Below the pieces are notes generated by a model that made no database searches, was not told where the DNA came from, and saw only the letters and a list, made by a program, of their open reading frames with translations. Below are positions 5,740 to 7,219 of a stretch of 7,219 nucleotides of DNA, in pieces; positions within the stretch are counted from its first letter, which is position 1, and each line of letters begins with the position of its first letter. Origin of the DNA: Candidatus Pelethomonas intestinigallinarum (lineage in GTDB: Bacteria > Bacillota > Clostridia > Oscillospirales > Oscillospiraceae); contig DVGP01000064.1 in NCBI GenBank assembly GCA_018712665.1, forward strand, positions 1 to 7,219, in the 5' to 3' direction. The position numbers and the translations under genes are program-made.

Positions 5740-6420
5740 ATGTTCAACAGATCCAAAAAAGACAAACCAATCTACGGCATCGTGGGGCTGGGACGCTTCG
5801 GCACTGCTCTGGCTCTGGAGCTGGCGGAGTCCGGCGCGGAGCTGCTGGTGCTGGATAAGAATGAGGAGAAGGTCCGGGAGATGCGGGAGATCACGGAAAA
5901 CGCCGTAGTCATCCACAGCCTGGACAAAAAGTCCCTGGCGGAAACCGGCATTCAGAACTGCGACGTGGCGGTGGTGTGCATCGGTGAGCAGATCGACACC
6001 TCCATCCTGACCACCCTTCACCTGGTGGCCCTGGGGATCCCCACGGTGATCGCCAAGGCCAACAGCGCCGAGCACGGCGAGATCCTGGCCAAGCTGGGGG
6101 CCGGCGTGGTCTACCCGGAGCGGGACATGGCCGTTCGTCTGGCCCACCGGCTGGAGACCGCCAAGGTGCTGGATTTCGTCCAGCTCAGTGAGAAGGTGAA
6201 CATCTCCAAGGTGGCCATCCCCGAGAAGGTGGTGGGCAAAAGCGTGCTGGATGTGGATTTTCGCGGCAATTTTGGGCTGAACATCATCGCCATCGAAAAC
6301 AGGGGCGACGTGATGGACAGCATCCGTCCCGATTACATCTTCCGCAGAGGCGATATTTTGTATGTGGCTGGCGGGAAGGACAGCATGAACCGTTTGACCG
6401 ACTGGGCGGAAAACAACTGA
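5740..6420 (+). CDS. ktrA: Potassium uptake regulatory subunit, TrkA/KtrA (RCK) family
   Basis: A 226-residue cytoplasmic protein that assembles as a ring on the KtrB channel and gates K+ uptake. The N-terminal RCK domain is a Rossmann fold with GLGRFG (16-21) and an acidic residue, Asp39 in LLVLDK, at the end of the second strand. This is the pattern for binding NAD(H) or ATP/ADP. The domain runs to about residue 140, through VIAKANS and VVYPERDMA. The C-terminal RCK_C domain covers about 145-222. In characterised Firmicute KtrA proteins that domain binds c-di-AMP, which lowers uptake. Whether this protein does so is inferred. The length matches single-RCK KtrA (about 220) rather than the duplicated TrkA of enterobacteria (about 460). 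AGGAGG (5727-5732) lies just ahead of the ATG. The gene follows ktrB closely and ends 13 bases before a terminator hairpin. Confidence 0.94.
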   Translation: MFNRSKKDKPIYGIVGLGRFGTALALELAESGAELLVLDKNEEKVREMREITENAVVIHSLDKKSLAETGIQNCDVAVVCIGEQIDTSILTTLHLVALGIPTVIAKANSAEHGEILAKLGAGVVYPERDMAVRLAHRLETAKVLDFVQLSEKVNISKVAIPEKVVGKSVLDVDFRGNFGLNIIAIENRGDVMDSIRPDYIFRRGDILYVAGGKDSMNRLTDWAENN

Positions 6421-6433
6421 CAGAGATTGTGGT

Positions 6434-6477
6434 GAAAAGCCCCCGTGGACGCCTCTGGACGTCCACGGGGGCTTTTC
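6434..6477. terminator. Bidirectional terminator between ktrA and the sigma-factor fragment
   Basis: An 18-bp perfect stem pairs 6434-6451 with 6460-6477 around an 8-base loop (CCTCTGGA). The stem begins GAAAAGCCCCCG and ends CGGGGGCTTTTC, giving a T tract on both strands. On the plus strand it ends the ktr operon. On the minus strand it lies 9 bases after the stop codon of the sigma fragment and would end the sigma-factor transcript. Confidence 0.9.
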
Positions 6478-6486
6478 CCGCTTCCT

Positions 6487-6564
6487 CTATCCCATCTCCC
6501 GGCTCAGCGCCTCCTCCAGCTTTCCAAGCGCCCGCTTTTCAATGCGGGATACATAGCGCCCCGG
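6487..6564 (-). pseudogene. sigK: 3' end of a sporulation sigma factor gene (sigK-like), interrupted
   Basis: The minus strand from 6564 to the TAG at 6487-6489 encodes PGRYVSRIEKRALGKLEEAL followed by SREMG. The segment YVSRIEKRAL is the recognition-helix end of sigma region 4.2. It matches my recall of the C-terminal half of Bacillus SigK (SYVSRIEKRALMK) better than SigE, SigF or SigG, which read YISRLEKR or VSRLEK. A TAG at 6565-6567 breaks the frame immediately upstream, and no start codon, ribosome binding site or other sigma domain precedes it. A terminator follows directly, so this is the authentic 3' end. I interpret it as the 3' 'exon' of a sigK split by an integrated element, rebuilt when the element excises. 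The alternative is a dead remnant. The exact junction within 6556-6575 cannot be placed without the other half. Confidence 0.75.
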
Positions 6565-6576
6565 CTATTGTAAGCG

Positions 6577-6591
6577 ATTTCCACTGGAAAT
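6577..6591. repeat. Perfect 15-bp palindrome at the element junction
   Basis: ATTTCCA (6577-6583) and TGGAAAT (6585-6591) are perfect inverted repeats around a single C. It lies between the end of sigma homology and the recombinase stop codon at 6592-6594. It could be part of the recombinase attachment site, since serine integrase sites often have imperfect dyads about the crossover dinucleotide. It has no T tract and is not a convincing terminator. Confidence 0.55.
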
Positions 6592-7219
6592 TTACGCCGT
6601 CTCAAACGGCGAAATCCCTTGCGGTGTCTGGCTTTCCGTCGTTTCGTCCAGCTGAGCGAAGCGGAATTTGATGATGATCTCTTTGTCCGCGGTGAGCTCC
6701 ACCCGCTCGATGAGACTCACCAGCAGTTCCCGGCTCTCCCCCGCTGTCTCGATAAACCGCTGCACCAGTTCTCTGGCCCTGTCCTCACTGCGGACGGGGC
6801 TTTTTTTCTGCAGCTCCAGCTCCTGCCGTTTTTCCTCCAGCAATTTGCGATCCAGCTTCGTCCGATTGAAGATCCGCTGAAAATCCTCCTCCGGCAGCAG
6901 TCCGTTGAGCCGGTCGGTATACATCCGGTCCAGGTTGGCGGTAAGGCTGTCGATTTTGGCCTGGACGACCTGGAGCTCCGCTTCCAGATTGTTCTGCTTC
7001 CTGGCATTCTCTACGGCTTCCCGGGCCATGGGCAACAGTTCGTCGGGATTCAAATACGCCTGACAGACTTCCCGCACCTTGTCAATGACCGCATCAGTTA
7101 CCGTCTTCTCCTTGATAGAGTGGCAGGTGCAGACGCCCGCTTTGGTAAAGCGCTGGTAGGTCCGGCAGACGAAATACAGCACATCCTCTCCCCTGGCGTT
7201 TTTTCGGTTGAGCACCGCC
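6592..7219 (-). CDS. Large serine recombinase, C-terminal part (gene continues beyond window)
   Basis: The last 208 residues of a protein whose 5' portion lies beyond the window edge. It begins in the recombinase zinc beta-ribbon domain: VLYFVCRTYQRFTKAGVCTCHSI holds the second pair of zinc ligands (the cysteine after YFV and that in GVCTCH). The first CxxC pair and the catalytic serine resolvase domain are outside. A long charged coiled coil follows, from ARKQNNLEAELQVVQAKIDSL through RLNGLLPEEDFQRIF to LEEKRQELELQKK. The C-terminal segment SLIERVELTADKEIIIKFRF is typical of this family. Coiled coils in this part control whether integrase or excisionase activity occurs in phage serine integrases. 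The family includes SpoIVCA, the recombinase that excises skin, and many phage and transposon integrases. Position beside the broken sigma gene favours a SpoIVCA-like role. The stop is TAA at 6592-6594. Confidence 0.88.
   Translation of the reverse strand, partial: AVLNRKNARGEDVLYFVCRTYQRFTKAGVCTCHSIKEKTVTDAVIDKVREVCQAYLNPDELLPMAREAVENARKQNNLEAELQVVQAKIDSLTANLDRMYTDRLNGLLPEEDFQRIFNRTKLDRKLLEEKRQELELQKKSPVRSEDRARELVQRFIETAGESRELLVSLIERVELTADKEIIIKFRFAQLDETTESQTPQGISPFETA

Larger units (their letters stand above)
6565..7219 (-). mobile_element. End of a skin-like (sigK-intervening) integrated element
   Basis: From the point where the sigma reading frame breaks, the DNA carries a junction of about 25 bases and then a large serine recombinase gene that runs out of the window. 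A site-specific recombinase abutting a truncated sigK half is the arrangement of the skin elements of Bacillus subtilis and Clostridioides difficile. The recombinase DNA is visibly less GC-rich than the ktr and dinB genes, which fits foreign origin. Only one end is visible, so size, cargo and the partner attachment site are unknown. The left limit given here is the sigma frame break, not a proven attachment site. Confidence 0.65.

Noticed and set aside
6429..6671. Plus-strand open frame across the terminator and element junction
   Set aside because: It has no convincing ribosome binding site or domain, and overlaps a clear terminator and the minus-strand sigma and recombinase coding sequences.
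1..7219. CRISPR array, tRNA or rRNA genes
   Set aside because: No regularly spaced direct repeats, no cloverleaf-type sequence with TTCGA arms, and no rRNA signature were seen on either strand.

Overview
This window looks like chromosome from a GC-rich, spore-forming clostridial Firmicute. Oscillospiraceae relatives such as Flavonifractor or Pseudoflavonifractor are my best guess. The reasons are an FMN-riboswitch-controlled RibU vitamin importer, a KtrAB-type potassium uptake pair, a low-GC-Gram-positive style DinB polymerase, AGGAGG-type ribosome binding sites, and the 3' end of a sporulation sigma factor resembling SigK. Coding DNA is very GC-rich, while promoters are AT-rich islands. The genus is inference.

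Layout, left to right. A MATE-family efflux transporter (151-1518, +) has its own promoter and a strong hairpin terminator. It converges on a small SLOG/DUF1273 protein gene (1578-2084, -). That gene's promoter is near-consensus, and the spacer and -10 are overlaid by a perfect inverted repeat resembling a LexA (SOS) box. A divergent promoter then drives an FMN (RFN) riboswitch leader (2212-2336) and ribU (2413-2997, +), the riboflavin-binding S component of an ECF transporter. The ribU terminator is an 18-bp perfect hairpin that also contains the apparent -10 of the next gene, a Y-family DNA polymerase IV (dinB, 3091-4335, +).

A potassium uptake operon follows: a TrkH/KtrB-type channel subunit (4425-5723, +) and, 16 bases later, a TrkA/KtrA-type RCK regulatory subunit (5740-6420, +). 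Their transcript would begin in a GC-rich hairpin and end at a bidirectional terminator (6434-6477).

The most notable region is the right end. Just past that terminator, on the minus strand, lie the last ~25 codons of a sporulation sigma factor, most like SigK. Its reading frame stops abruptly in the DNA-recognition part of region 4.2. Directly upstream, on the same strand, is the C-terminal part of a large serine recombinase (6592 to beyond 7219). This is the architecture of a 'skin' (sigK-intervening) element, where recombinase-driven excision in the mother cell rebuilds sigK. The break lies much nearer the 3' end of the sigma gene than in Bacillus subtilis, and a perfect 15-bp palindrome sits at the junction. 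The rest of the element lies outside the window.
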